NCBI GenBank assembly: GCA_030602715.1
Contig: JAUVZD010000001.1
Coordinates: forward strand, 248,001 to 312,000
DNA from: Candidatus Coatesiibacteriota bacterium
GTDB taxonomy: Bacteria > RBG-13-66-14 > B26-G2 > JAUVZD01
Length of the DNA: 64,000 bases
Direction: 5' to 3'
Under the pieces are notes generated by a model. That model saw only the letters and a list, made by a program, of their open reading frames with translations. It made no database searches and was not told the origin of the DNA. Shown here piece by piece: positions 49,869 to 59,440 of this stretch. The position numbers were made by a program, and so were the translations under genes. Position 1 is the first letter of the stretch. Every line of letters begins with the position of its first letter.

Positions 49869-50852
49869 TTATTGTAAATAGGTTCCAAAGCCATATACCC
49901 TGTCTTTCCAGTAAGGAGCGTCAAATTTGGTGATGGTTACCCCGGCATCGGACGATTCCGCATGTATGAAGCTGTCCCCGCCGATGTAGATGCCCACATG
50001 GCTGGGACCGCTTGAGGTGGTGGAGAAGAAGACCAGATCCCCCGGTCTCAACAGGTCCCGGTTGATGTGGTTAGAGCCATCATACTGGTCATGACAACCC
50101 CGCAGAATGGATATTCCCACCTCACTGTAAACCTTCTGCACCAGCCCGGAGCAGTCCATCCCCTCCCGGCTCTGTCCACCATAAACATAGGGCACGCCCA
50201 GATAGCTTTTTGCCGATTCCACAATCTTCGCCCGAATTGTACCCGCAACCGCCCGGTCGTCCTTGACGGTTACATAAGAGGCGAGAATCCATCCCTCGGC
50301 GCCGTCGCTGGTGCGCACCGCAAGCCAGTCATCGGACGAGCCCAGAACCTGAATCTTGGTCCCCCGCTCAAGATAGGCGAGCGGAGCAGAATCCGCCGAG
50401 GGGTCGCCCATCAGGGGGAACTGACTCTGGGAATAATCCCCTTGGTCAGCGGGACTGTCCAGGGCTTCAATCTGCACCCTTATCTGTGAGGGGCTCCCGT
50501 CATATTTCTTGCGGTATATGCGATAGCGCACCTGACCTGAGCAGACCACAGCCAGCCGAGCCACCAGAGGGTTATACTTATACTGCCACAGGTTCAGCTC
50601 GGCGACCAGACCGCCCGACGCCAACTCCGTCACCTCGTCGGAAATAGTGGTGCCCAACATGTCAATATATATCGTGGGCGGGGATTCCTCGGTGCTAACC
50701 TTTATCCTCGGGGGATAAAGCTCGCTGGTGGAAATTACCAGCCAATCCCCCTCCAGGCTCACCCCGGTTATCTCTCCCCCTTCATCGCCTGCGGAGATGC
50801 CGACCCAAAGGTATATAGAAAATAAAAAAATGGCTGTGAAAGAGATTCGCAA
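49869..50852 (-). CDS. Secreted NlpC/P60 peptidoglycan hydrolase with AMIN-like and SH3 domains
   Basis: 327 residues. Signal peptide; an AMIN-like beta domain (about 28-130: DWLVISTSELYPPRIKV); an SH3b domain (about 150-197: LERGTKIQVLGSSDDWLAV); and a C-terminal NlpC/P60 cysteine peptidase with catalytic Cys in GMDCSGLVQ (about residue 233), His in PSHVGIYIG (about 282), and a polar third residue in FIHAESS. Likely cuts stem peptides. TTG start with GAGGGG upstream. First gene of the minus-strand envelope operon. Confidence 0.92.
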   Translation of the reverse strand: MRISFTAIFLFSIYLWVGISAGDEGGEITGVSLEGDWLVISTSELYPPRIKVSTEESPPTIYIDMLGTTISDEVTELASGGLVAELNLWQYKYNPLVARLAVVCSGQVRYRIYRKKYDGSPSQIRVQIEALDSPADQGDYSQSQFPLMGDPSADSAPLAYLERGTKIQVLGSSDDWLAVRTSDGAEGWILASYVTVKDDRAVAGTIRAKIVESAKSYLGVPYVYGGQSREGMDCSGLVQKVYSEVGISILRGCHDQYDGSNHINRDLLRPGDLVFFSTTSSGPSHVGIYIGGDSFIHAESSDAGVTITKFDAPYWKDRVYGFGTYLQ

Positions 50853-50973
50853 CTTAAAGCTTTCCCCTCAGATATTTTAGCCATATTACGATTTTTCATA
50901 TGGCAGGTCAAGGCTATATGATTTGGAGGTTCTACGCCAGACGGAGCCGATCATTGCGGATTATGTGATGACC

Positions 50974-51002
50974 TTGACACCCACTCAAGCATATGATACT
51001 CT
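50974..51002 (+). promoter_or_regulatory. Promoter of the DUF3352/FlgD/PorV operon
   Basis: A perfect TTGACA (50974-50979), 17 bases, TACTCT (50997-51002), followed by AGAGGAGG before the ATG at 51041. Confidence 0.65.
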
Positions 51003-51040
51003 TTTTATAAACAGTTGAGCAAGAGGAGGAAAATCCGAAT

Positions 51041-53182
51041 ATGAGGCAAAGGTTAATCCCTTTTAAGGAAAAGGGACGTGTTCTCTTAATATCCGGCATA
51101 GCTATCATCATCCTGTTTACGATACTTGCCAACCGAACCTCATTCTGTGCCCAGATGCAAGGGGAACTCCTCTCCCACCTGCCGGACGGCGGATTTCTAT
51201 ACATTGACATCGTCTCCCTTCCTAAGATGATTATCACCACCCTGGAACAGCCCCACATGATAATACTGCAGGAGGAGAGCGGCGATGAGAGCATCACCGA
51301 GTTGATAGACGCCGCCCTGGACGAAGTCCTCCCCGGGCTTTCTCTGGAGAAGCTATTGCTCCTCTTCCCCGCTGAGTTCTCCTGTGGGGCTTACTACGAA
51401 GAAGAGGATTTCCAATTTATAGTTGCGGTAGATATTGTAAGTGGTGATGAATTCAACCCCCTCCTCAAGCGGTTTCTGGCACTTGGAGAAGAGAAGGGGG
51501 GTATCAAAGTAAAAGAGAAGACCAAAGGTGATTTCCTCTTCTATGAGCTGAAGGGAGATGCAAATGTGGTATATCTTGCCTTTGACGACTCCGTTCTGCT
51601 GGTAAGCACAACCAAGGAGATGGTTGAAGGAGCGATGAAAAACTTCGCCGAAGCCAAGACCCCCCTAAACGACAATTCCGCCCTGACCAGCGCAAGAGAA
51701 AATCTCTCCGATGGGGCTGACTATTATCTCCTCTGCGACGGGCAAAAGCTGAGTGAGCTGATATTGGGAAAATTCCCTTCCGAGGAGGAAGGGGGCGAGG
51801 TGGAAGAAGCCCTCCTGTCCGGCCTGACGGAATGGCTGAACACCTTCCTGCAAGACCTGAGATGTATCTCCCTGAGCTTCCGCTTCCCTCCCCAGGAAGC
51901 CTCCGCAGTTGACCTGCTCACCCCCAGCGACGAGGTTTTCCTCCAGCTCCAGCCCGGCTCGGAAACCGCCGCCCAATTCGGAATGTTGCAGGGGAAAGAC
52001 CGTCCCAAATGGACGCCGCAAGTTGTCCCCGGCGAGACGGTGATGTTATCGTGCAGCACCGGCGAGGAGACTATCACCCCAAAATCCCAAAATTACCTCT
52101 CCTATCTCCTCTCCTTCCTCCCCTTCCCCCGAAGCGAAGCGGAGCTGATGAACGAGGTCCTTGAGCTGCTCCCCACCCCGCCGGAGCTCGCCTTTCTCTC
52201 GGATGAGGACCTGACCGCCGGTCTGGGGCAGGAGACAGCCACCGCCTATATGCCCGGTCCTGACCCATTAAGCTATCTGTTCTCGTTGACCGACAAAGCA
52301 GAAGCCAACAGGTTCTCCCTGCTCCTCTACTCGTTGAAGGAGCCGGGGGACTTTGAAGGGAAGTATCTTGCCCATCTGAACCAGTCGGAACTGGTGGAGG
52401 TGGAGACCGTCCCCTACCTGGGGAAAAATATCTACCACCTGACCCCCACCGAGTCGGCTTATAGGATAAACGAGGAGGCGGTTACCGACTGGATTAACAA
52501 GATAATGGGGGAGATGGGCACAGGCCTCTTTGAGAGGGACGAATGGGACGTGTCGGAGAAGGAGTTCGGCTGGAATATATATGGACAAATAAGTGAGCTG
52601 TTCCCCATCATGGAATCCTATGTCTTCTTCCTCTCGGACTTTATGGTTATAGCCTACGACCCCGATGTCGCCCAGAAGACCATCGCCCACTACATGGAAG
52701 GCGATGTCCTGGCTCAGAACCCCCAGTTTCAGAGATACCTGGCTCATGTTGATGAGGATAACTATTCCCTCTTCTATGTCTCCACCTTCTTCCCCCCAGA
52801 GCGCTACGACCTTCCCGACGACGAAGACCTGGAACAGATGACCACCATGAAAGAAAAACAGACCAAGCCGATAGATGACGACGGTGATGAGGCGCCCTTC
52901 ACCGAAGGCTATCAGTTTTCCTATCAACACCAGCCGACTGAGCTCACCGAAATATGGCAGATGTATTCCGGTGAAGGCTTCATCATCAGCACCACTCTGG
53001 GAGCAAACTCTCTAAAGATAGAGGGTTACCCCAAAGCCTTTGAGAAGCTCTTCATGTCCATCCTCCTCTCAGCCTTCTTCGCCGTCTCTGAGCTGGACGC
53101 TTTTGAGTTTGACATTGAAGAGAGCGAGGAATATGTCATTGAAGATGAACTCCCTCCAACAAATCCCCTCCACGAAGAATAG
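51041..53182 (+). CDS. Exported DUF3352-like protein
   Basis: 713 residues with an N-terminal hydrophobic anchor or signal (about 14-32). The mature protein is a repeated alpha/beta arrangement beginning LLSHLPDGGFLYIDI, with later segments such as VVYLAFDDSVLLVSTTKEMVEGAM and YVFFLSDFMVIAYDPDVAQKTI. This is the pattern of DUF3352 proteins (residues switching between a strand, a display phrase and a helix). The acidic linker after about residue 600 separates a last domain. The function is unknown. It is the first gene of a six-gene run extending to the HD-GYP fusion. Confidence 0.6.
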   Translation: MRQRLIPFKEKGRVLLISGIAIIILFTILANRTSFCAQMQGELLSHLPDGGFLYIDIVSLPKMIITTLEQPHMIILQEESGDESITELIDAALDEVLPGLSLEKLLLLFPAEFSCGAYYEEEDFQFIVAVDIVSGDEFNPLLKRFLALGEEKGGIKVKEKTKGDFLFYELKGDANVVYLAFDDSVLLVSTTKEMVEGAMKNFAEAKTPLNDNSALTSARENLSDGADYYLLCDGQKLSELILGKFPSEEEGGEVEEALLSGLTEWLNTFLQDLRCISLSFRFPPQEASAVDLLTPSDEVFLQLQPGSETAAQFGMLQGKDRPKWTPQVVPGETVMLSCSTGEETITPKSQNYLSYLLSFLPFPRSEAELMNEVLELLPTPPELAFLSDEDLTAGLGQETATAYMPGPDPLSYLFSLTDKAEANRFSLLLYSLKEPGDFEGKYLAHLNQSELVEVETVPYLGKNIYHLTPTESAYRINEEAVTDWINKIMGEMGTGLFERDEWDVSEKEFGWNIYGQISELFPIMESYVFFLSDFMVIAYDPDVAQKTIAHYMEGDVLAQNPQFQRYLAHVDEDNYSLFYVSTFFPPERYDLPDDEDLEQMTTMKEKQTKPIDDDGDEAPFTEGYQFSYQHQPTELTEIWQMYSGEGFIISTTLGANSLKIEGYPKAFEKLFMSILLSAFFAVSELDAFEFDIEESEEYVIEDELPPTNPLHEE

Positions 53183-53593
53183 ATGAGAGGAATCGCTAAA
53201 AAGATGAAGAGTGCTATAATAATAATCTTCTCCCTCCTGCTGGTTCCCGCAACCATCTGGGGACAGGAGATGGTGATAGATACATTTTACGCTTATCCCA
53301 ATCCCTTCTCCTGCGAAGACATCCTGAATATAGTGCTGAAATTCACCGGTCAGCCCCACACAGTTTCTGCAACCCTGCAGGTATTTGACCAGGTTGGTGA
53401 CCTGGTAACCACAATAGCCGAGGACCGGCAGGTTACTTCCAATACAAAAGTAAGAATCACCTGGGATGGATTGGACGAGAACGGCGAACGACCCAATCCG
53501 GGGGGCTACTTCATCCGACTGCAAATGGAAGCTGACACCGGGGAGAGGATAAGTGAGATCTACAAGGTGGTATATTTAGAGGTCAGCAAATGA
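53183..53593 (+). CDS. Secreted FlgD-like Ig-domain protein
   Basis: 136 residues, signal peptide and a single FlgD-type Ig fold: FYAYPNPFSCED, TLQVFDQVGDLVTTI, ITWDGLDENGERPNPGGYF and a closing strand IYKVVYLEV. Free-standing copies of this domain often adapt to T9SS or beta-barrel partners. The ATG directly follows the upstream stop (a second ATG at 53204 is possible), and the gene overlaps the PorV-TPR gene by four bases. Confidence 0.75.
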   Translation: MRGIAKKMKSAIIIIFSLLLVPATIWGQEMVIDTFYAYPNPFSCEDILNIVLKFTGQPHTVSATLQVFDQVGDLVTTIAEDRQVTSNTKVRITWDGLDENGERPNPGGYFIRLQMEADTGERISEIYKVVYLEVSK

Positions 53594-55272
53594 AGCCCCA
53601 ATCCACAATAACCCTCCTCCTCCTGTGTATCAGCTTGGCGCTCCCCTCACAGTCATCCGCTTATGTGGGCGGGCAAAGCGACCTATTCTACGGCGCTAGT
53701 GGGGGGCGCCCCACCGCCATGGGCGGTGCCTACATCGCCCTCTCCGACGACAGCGTGGGCTTCAATTATAATCCTGCGGGGATAGCCTTCATCACCCAAC
53801 ATCATATAAACTTTTCCTACTCACTGCGCTTCACGGAGGGAAGTGATTTTCAGGAGTTCTCCTATGCCGGACCGATACCACCCATAATCAACCTGGGCGC
53901 ATCTCTGGAGAGGCTTTCCTTCGGGGAGGTGGAGTGGCGCAATCCCGGTGGTAAGCTGGTGGGAAGTTACACCAGCTCAAATATCCGTTTCTCCTTCGGC
54001 GGGGCAAGGGCGTTTTTTGGCATCTTCTCCCTGGGTGGAAAGGTCTCCTACGAGAAATTTAGTGCCGCAGATCAGGAAGATTCACACCCGGACATCAGTA
54101 TAGGCTTCCAGTTGCGCCCCGGGGCAGACCCGGAGGAGGGCAGAAGGGGAAACTTCTGCCTGGCTGGCGTCCTTTACGGCACCAACCCCCTGCAGGGGAG
54201 CTTCGGCGCCTCCTTCACTTATGATATAGCAACCCTCAGCGGTCAGGTGGACGCCATCACCGAAGGAATTTATCACCTCCGCTTCGGCGGGGAGCTCTCA
54301 CTCATAGATTCCTTTGCCATCCGTGCTGGGTTGGACGACTCAAGTCCCACCTTCGGTATAGGCGTGAAGGCAGGCGGTATCTCCATTGATTACTCCTACG
54401 CTTACAAGGAGCTGGGGACCATTCACACCGCAACGCTGGGTTTCGTCTTCGGTCCTGACCTAACCAGTATCGCCCTCAGGAAGAAACGGATTAAACTGTT
54501 GTTGCAGGAGGGGAAATACCATCTGCAAGTGAAAAATTATACCCTGGCAATAGAGCGCTTTGAGAACGTCCTCTCCTGGGATGAGGAGAACTACGAAGCC
54601 AGGGAGCTGTTGCAGAAAGCCCGTTTGGAGATGCTCCTTGAGGAGAGAGGGGGACTTCTGGAAGCCGGGGAGTATGAGCGGGCTCTGGAGCTCCTCCATC
54701 AGGCGAAAGACCTGGACCCGCAGAACAAGCGCATAGACGGTCACATTGAGGCAACGCTGGAGGCTATCCGCAAACGGGAGTGGGCATACATTGAGCAAGA
54801 ACATATCTGGGAGCTTTACGCACAAGCCAGTGAACAGGTCAGAAAGCTCAACCTGTATAGAGCGGTTGGAATTTTAGAGGAGATACTTGAGCTTGACCCC
54901 GACAACTCATTCATCAAAGACCGCTTAAAGGAAGTGCGGCTGAAGATTACGCCAGTCGCTGTAGTGCCCACGGTGGAGATTACCGCAGACATAATCTCCA
55001 CCTATGAAGCGGGAGTGGCGGCGATAGACTCCGGTCGGCTGAACGAAGGCATAAGCCTTCTGGAGGGGGTATATTCCCAGGTGGGCGGATATGAGAGCAC
55101 GGTCAGCAAACTCAACGACGGCTACTTCTATCTGGGCATGGACAGCTACAGCCGAGGTCGCCTGAGGGAGGCTATCGGCTACTGGCAGAGGATTCTGGCT
55201 CTGGACCCGGGGGACGCCCAGGCAACTAAACTGATAGACAAAGCCCAGAAGGAATTAGCGGGGATGGAATAG
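53590..55272 (+). CDS. PorV/UPF0164-like barrel fused to TPRs
   Basis: 560 residues. After a signal peptide the N-terminal half is a PorV/PorQ-type outer-membrane barrel: GGRPTAMGGAYIALSDDSVGFNYNPAGIA is the family hallmark (here residues 38-66), followed by amphipathic strands up to about 295. The C-terminal half is TPR-like helical repeats with a DPDN/DPGD rhythm. PorV is a T9SS outer-membrane shuttle component; the TPR fusion would hang in the periplasm. It overlaps the FlgD-like gene (ATGA). Confidence 0.82.
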   Translation: MKPQSTITLLLLCISLALPSQSSAYVGGQSDLFYGASGGRPTAMGGAYIALSDDSVGFNYNPAGIAFITQHHINFSYSLRFTEGSDFQEFSYAGPIPPIINLGASLERLSFGEVEWRNPGGKLVGSYTSSNIRFSFGGARAFFGIFSLGGKVSYEKFSAADQEDSHPDISIGFQLRPGADPEEGRRGNFCLAGVLYGTNPLQGSFGASFTYDIATLSGQVDAITEGIYHLRFGGELSLIDSFAIRAGLDDSSPTFGIGVKAGGISIDYSYAYKELGTIHTATLGFVFGPDLTSIALRKKRIKLLLQEGKYHLQVKNYTLAIERFENVLSWDEENYEARELLQKARLEMLLEERGGLLEAGEYERALELLHQAKDLDPQNKRIDGHIEATLEAIRKREWAYIEQEHIWELYAQASEQVRKLNLYRAVGILEEILELDPDNSFIKDRLKEVRLKITPVAVVPTVEITADIISTYEAGVAAIDSGRLNEGISLLEGVYSQVGGYESTVSKLNDGYFYLGMDSYSRGRLREAIGYWQRILALDPGDAQATKLIDKAQKELAGME

Positions 55273-55275
55273 AAG

Positions 55276-56868
55276 ATGGCGGAGCCGAAAAATACAATCG
55301 CTTTGGTGAACGAGAAAGATAAGCCCAAAGAACGCTATATTTCTCTACGCTTACAGATTGCCGCCGCAACCGTCTTGCTAATAGTGGCGACAACCATCAC
55401 TCTGGGCACTTTCTCCCTGCGCCATGAACGCCAAGCACTCCACCGCGAGTTCATCGCCCGCATTCTTGCCCAGACCCGCTCAGTGGCGGGGACCAGCTCC
55501 GGCTCCATTCTGCTGGATATAGCGGAAACATATACCCAGCCCCTTGCCCTCAGTACTCTGGAGGAGAACGAGGATTGCATTGATATCACCATCGTGAACA
55601 AGGAGAATATTATCTACGGGGCAAAAGAGACTTTTCTTCTGGGCAAACCCTACCAACCGGAGCAGGACCTGGCTGCTATTGGGGGGGATTTCGGACAACT
55701 CAGCGGTGAGACCGTCGCCGAGAAAGGAGACCTGATATATATCAGTGTCCCCATAAGAAAGGGGGAGATGGGAACGATAGGTTACGTCTATGCTTCCTAC
55801 AGCAGTGCCAACCTAACCCATATGCTCACCCTGGCCCGAAACAACCTGATAATTATCTCCCTGATCGTCCTGGTGGTGGGAATATTCGCCGCTTATTTTG
55901 TCTCCATGATGCTGGTAAGTCCGGTGCGCAAGCTGGCAAATGCCGCCCGCCAGGTGGGGATGGGAAACTTTGATGTTACCGTGGAGGCAAAAACACGCAA
56001 CGAACTGGGGCAGTTAGCGAACACCTTCAACCGTATGGCAGAGAGTCTGAAAGAAGCCCAGAAGATGATTTTGGAGAAGAACCGCATGGAGCAGGAGCTG
56101 ACCATCGCCCGCCAACTGCAGAAGAGCTTCCTGCCCAGCATATTCCCCCACTTGCAGGGGGTGGATATCTATGCCCGTTGCCGCACCGCTCAGGCGGTAG
56201 GCGGAGACTACTACGATTTCCTGGAGCTGGATGAGGACAACATCGGGCTATTGATAGCGGATATCTCCGGCAAGGGTTTATCCGGTCTCATAATCATGAG
56301 CATGGTGCGCAATGTTCTCCGCTCGCAAGCCCGCAGGTATCAGTCGCCACGTCGGGCGTTGATAGAGACCAACACCCTGCTCACCCCGGACTTTCAAAAG
56401 GGGCGCTTCGTCACCGCCTTCCTGGGGACCTACCACCGCCCCACCCGACTGCTCACCTACGCCAATGCCGGACACACTCCCCTGCTCTACTACCGTGCCG
56501 ATGACAACATCGTTGCCATGCTGGAGAAATCGGGGCGACCTATAGGTCTCTTCTCCAGCGAGGTCTTTGAAGAGCGCCTGGAGGAAGGACAGCTGGAGCT
56601 TTCGGAGAACGACCTCATCTTACTCTTCACCGACGGGATAACCGAGGCGATTAACAACGCCGGTCAACTATACGGCGAAAGCCGTCTATTGAAGCTCATC
56701 CCCCACCTCAAGGACCTTGATGCAAAAAGCATAGTGGAGGAGGTCTTCAACAATGTACACCGCTTCCGGGGCAAAGGCGGCACCTTAAGCGACGACATAA
56801 CTATTATGGTTATGAGAACCACAGCCCAAAGTGAGCTGGAAAAGCTCTATACAGCCCAGGAGATATAA
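55276..56868 (+). CDS. Membrane RsbU-like PP2C phosphatase with HAMP domain
   Basis: 530 residues. Transmembrane helices at about 24-46 and 180-206 flank an extracytoplasmic sensor region. A HAMP domain (about 205-258) and a helical linker lead to a SpoIIE/RsbU-type PP2C domain (about 300-525) with metal Asp residues in GGDYYDF, ADISGKG, LFTDGITEA and SDDITIMV. It should dephosphorylate a STAS-domain protein when its sensor is triggered. The likely substrate is the STAS domain two genes downstream. Confidence 0.93.
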   Translation: MAEPKNTIALVNEKDKPKERYISLRLQIAAATVLLIVATTITLGTFSLRHERQALHREFIARILAQTRSVAGTSSGSILLDIAETYTQPLALSTLEENEDCIDITIVNKENIIYGAKETFLLGKPYQPEQDLAAIGGDFGQLSGETVAEKGDLIYISVPIRKGEMGTIGYVYASYSSANLTHMLTLARNNLIIISLIVLVVGIFAAYFVSMMLVSPVRKLANAARQVGMGNFDVTVEAKTRNELGQLANTFNRMAESLKEAQKMILEKNRMEQELTIARQLQKSFLPSIFPHLQGVDIYARCRTAQAVGGDYYDFLELDEDNIGLLIADISGKGLSGLIIMSMVRNVLRSQARRYQSPRRALIETNTLLTPDFQKGRFVTAFLGTYHRPTRLLTYANAGHTPLLYYRADDNIVAMLEKSGRPIGLFSSEVFEERLEEGQLELSENDLILLFTDGITEAINNAGQLYGESRLLKLIPHLKDLDAKSIVEEVFNNVHRFRGKGGTLSDDITIMVMRTTAQSELEKLYTAQEI

Positions 56869-56892
56869 AAGCATATGCGGAGGATATAGTAA

Positions 56893-57360
56893 ATGCCAAG
56901 GGACAATAAGAATATTCAGGAATACTCAATTCGGATAGGAAGCAACCCCAAATCGCTGGGACATGCCCGAGACTTCGTGATTCAATTGCTAAAAGAAAGC
57001 GGTTTTTCCAACGACGAGATAAGCATTCTGGAGCTGGTGACCTATGAGGCTTGTGCCAACTCCATAGAACACGCTTACAGCAATCAACCGGATTTCTATG
57101 TAGATTTGAATATCCAGATTCGCGGGCGGGAGGTGTTCATCAAAATTGAGGATAGCGGTCAGGAATTCCAACCCGGGGATATCCACCCGCTGGACATCGG
57201 CGATCGCATAGACCGCCGTGCCAGCAGGGGTATGGGCTTGCCGTTGATGAAGACTTTGATGGATGAGGTGACAATTGAACGCACATTTGACAACCATAAT
57301 CGCATTACCATGAGAAAGGATTTCTCCAAAAAAAAGAAAGCGCCTAAAGGAAAAACTTAG
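56893..57360 (+). CDS. RsbW-like serine kinase / anti-sigma factor ATPase
   Basis: 155 residues of GHKL ATPase fold: N-box EACANSIEHAY (about 52-62), G1 EDSGQEF, G2 RGMGLPLMKTL. RsbW-type proteins phosphorylate a Ser on a STAS partner and hold a target protein (often a sigma factor) when that partner is phosphorylated. The gene lies between the phosphatase and the STAS-containing fusion, giving a complete partner-switching trio. Confidence 0.92.
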   Translation: MPRDNKNIQEYSIRIGSNPKSLGHARDFVIQLLKESGFSNDEISILELVTYEACANSIEHAYSNQPDFYVDLNIQIRGREVFIKIEDSGQEFQPGDIHPLDIGDRIDRRASRGMGLPLMKTLMDEVTIERTFDNHNRITMRKDFSKKKKAPKGKT

Positions 57361-57368
57361 GAGGAATA

Positions 57369-59372
57369 GTGAGAGAGCTGGATATATCTCTGAGTAAAAA
57401 AACGGAAGAGGGAATCTACACCTTTAAGCTGGCCGGGAGTTTGGGGGTAGAGGGCTCCCGGGGACTGACGAAATTGTTTGACGCCTGCCTTAAGGAGAAA
57501 GTCTATAGCATTATCATTGACCTCTCCCAGGTTGATTTCATCTCCAGCGCCGGGATGGGGGTATTCCTCTCCGTTGTCGGTGAACTGAGAGAACACAATG
57601 GGGATATTATCTTCATGGCTATGCCCGATAAAATCAGAAAGATATTCTCCTCCCTGGATGTTCTGGACTACTTTGAAAACTATAAGAGCGAGGATAAAGC
57701 CAGAACCGCTCTAAGGAAGAAGGGGAAAAAGACAACCGGGGAGTTAGCAAAAACAAAGAAAGCTTTAAGCAAATTAGACCATTTGCAGTTCATCTCCGAA
57801 TCTACCAAAAGTATCTCCCTGGAGAAGAAAAGCGTTCTGGTCATCCCCTCCATCATGGAATCGCTGATGAGCCACCTGGATGTGGAAGATTTACTCTTTG
57901 TACCCATCTCCATACCACTGCGCCAGGAGTTTGACTTCATCAGTCTGGGCCGGGGCAATCTGCGGGAGATAACCGTGGAGGAGACCCAGCAGTTAAGCTC
58001 TCTTTTAAAAAACTACCAGGCGCCGGTTCAGCTGTCCGAACTACCCGATGTCTATGAGGATATCTATGTAAAGCTGGCTCGTACCGGCTGTGAATTGGTA
58101 GTGCCCATCTTCTCCGAGGAGATCCTCTCCTCCCTGCTCTTTTTAGGGCAAAGGGGGTTGGGAGCCCGCTATCAAAAAGAAGACATGCTCATGCTCCAAA
58201 CCATAGCCGGAATGCTCGGCTCCGCCATTCAAAACCATCGTCTGCAGAAGCGCCTGGATGATGCAGTCTCCTCCGAAGAGCTGGAGAACGCCCATGTTCG
58301 CCTGGAGAGGAAGGTGCAAGAACTGGAGACCTTGTTCATCGTCAGCCAACAACTGGGCAGTTCCATGGAAGTTGATGAACTGCTCAACAACTTCCTGGTG
58401 GTAACTGTGGGGCAGATGGGCACCAACAAAGGGCTTATCTTCCTCACCGACGAGGGGGATTACAATCTGACCTGCAAAGCCTTCAAGGGTCAATTCGCCC
58501 GCATTCCCTTGGATGTCACCCTCCCCATAGACGGCAAGCTGGTCCAGTTGGTATCAAGCGCAAATCACCCCATTAAGGCGCACGACAAAGATGTCTTCAA
58601 CAAGTTGAGTTCCGACGAGCGTAAGTTCATCACCGACAACGACATCTCCCTTCTGGGAGCCATCAAATATAAAGGCGAGCTTCGGGGCTTGAACGCTGTA
58701 GGTTCCAAGGTGAGCAAGAAGGAGTATACTACCGAGGATTTTGACCTCTTCTCCATCCTCAATTTCCAGGCAGCCACCGCCCTGGAGAATGTCAAACTCT
58801 TTGACAAGCTGAAAAATGTTTACAGCGGGGTGATGAGGGCTCTGGTGACCGCACTGGAAGCGAAAGACCCCCACTACAAGGGACATACCGAACGGGTCAC
58901 CCGCCTATCCGCCCAGATGGGGGAAAAGTTGGGTTTCAATAATGAGAGACTGCGCAACCTCATCTTCGGCGCTGTATTGCACGATATCGGTAGAGTGGGG
59001 GTGCGGGAGTCCATCCTCAATAAGGTTGAACCCCTGACCGAAGAGGAGAAGGAGGAACTCATGCGCCATCCGGTCATCGGCACGGAGATACTCAAGGAGG
59101 TTGAATTCTTCAAGGGTTCATTGGCTATAGTCCGCAACCATCACGAGAACTACGACGGTAGCGGCTATCCCGATGGTCTCGCCGGTGAATCCATCCCCAT
59201 TGAAGTGCGCATCGTGACCCTAGCCAACGCCTACGAGGCGATGACCTCCACCCGCCGTTATCGGGGCGCATTGACCAATAAAGAGGCTATAGAGGAGATC
59301 CGCAGAAATGCAGGCACCCAGTTTGACCCCAACCTGGCAAAAATCTTCATCAACCTGATATCCAGCAAGTAA
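57369..59372 (+). CDS. STAS-GAF-GAF-HD-GYP fusion protein
   Basis: 667 residues from GTG (AGGAGG four bases upstream). N-terminal STAS domain (about 1-105) with the phosphorylatable serine context DFISSAGMGVFLS. Next come two GAF-like regions (about 140-300 and 320-480), the second preceded by a helical linker. A complete HD-GYP domain (about 495-667) has HTERVTRLS, HDIGR, and HHENYDGSGYPDGL, the residues of an active cyclic-di-GMP phosphodiesterase. A STAS anti-sigma antagonist fused to an HD-GYP is unusual. It would let the phosphatase/kinase pair upstream gate second-messenger breakdown. Confidence 0.9.
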   Translation: MRELDISLSKKTEEGIYTFKLAGSLGVEGSRGLTKLFDACLKEKVYSIIIDLSQVDFISSAGMGVFLSVVGELREHNGDIIFMAMPDKIRKIFSSLDVLDYFENYKSEDKARTALRKKGKKTTGELAKTKKALSKLDHLQFISESTKSISLEKKSVLVIPSIMESLMSHLDVEDLLFVPISIPLRQEFDFISLGRGNLREITVEETQQLSSLLKNYQAPVQLSELPDVYEDIYVKLARTGCELVVPIFSEEILSSLLFLGQRGLGARYQKEDMLMLQTIAGMLGSAIQNHRLQKRLDDAVSSEELENAHVRLERKVQELETLFIVSQQLGSSMEVDELLNNFLVVTVGQMGTNKGLIFLTDEGDYNLTCKAFKGQFARIPLDVTLPIDGKLVQLVSSANHPIKAHDKDVFNKLSSDERKFITDNDISLLGAIKYKGELRGLNAVGSKVSKKEYTTEDFDLFSILNFQAATALENVKLFDKLKNVYSGVMRALVTALEAKDPHYKGHTERVTRLSAQMGEKLGFNNERLRNLIFGAVLHDIGRVGVRESILNKVEPLTEEEKEELMRHPVIGTEILKEVEFFKGSLAIVRNHHENYDGSGYPDGLAGESIPIEVRIVTLANAYEAMTSTRRYRGALTNKEAIEEIRRNAGTQFDPNLAKIFINLISSK

Positions 59373-59440
59373 TCCATCAATTCAGAGTATTGTTGGATAA
59401 AAGATAAATCTCACCTCAATTCTTTTAAAGGGAGAAATAG

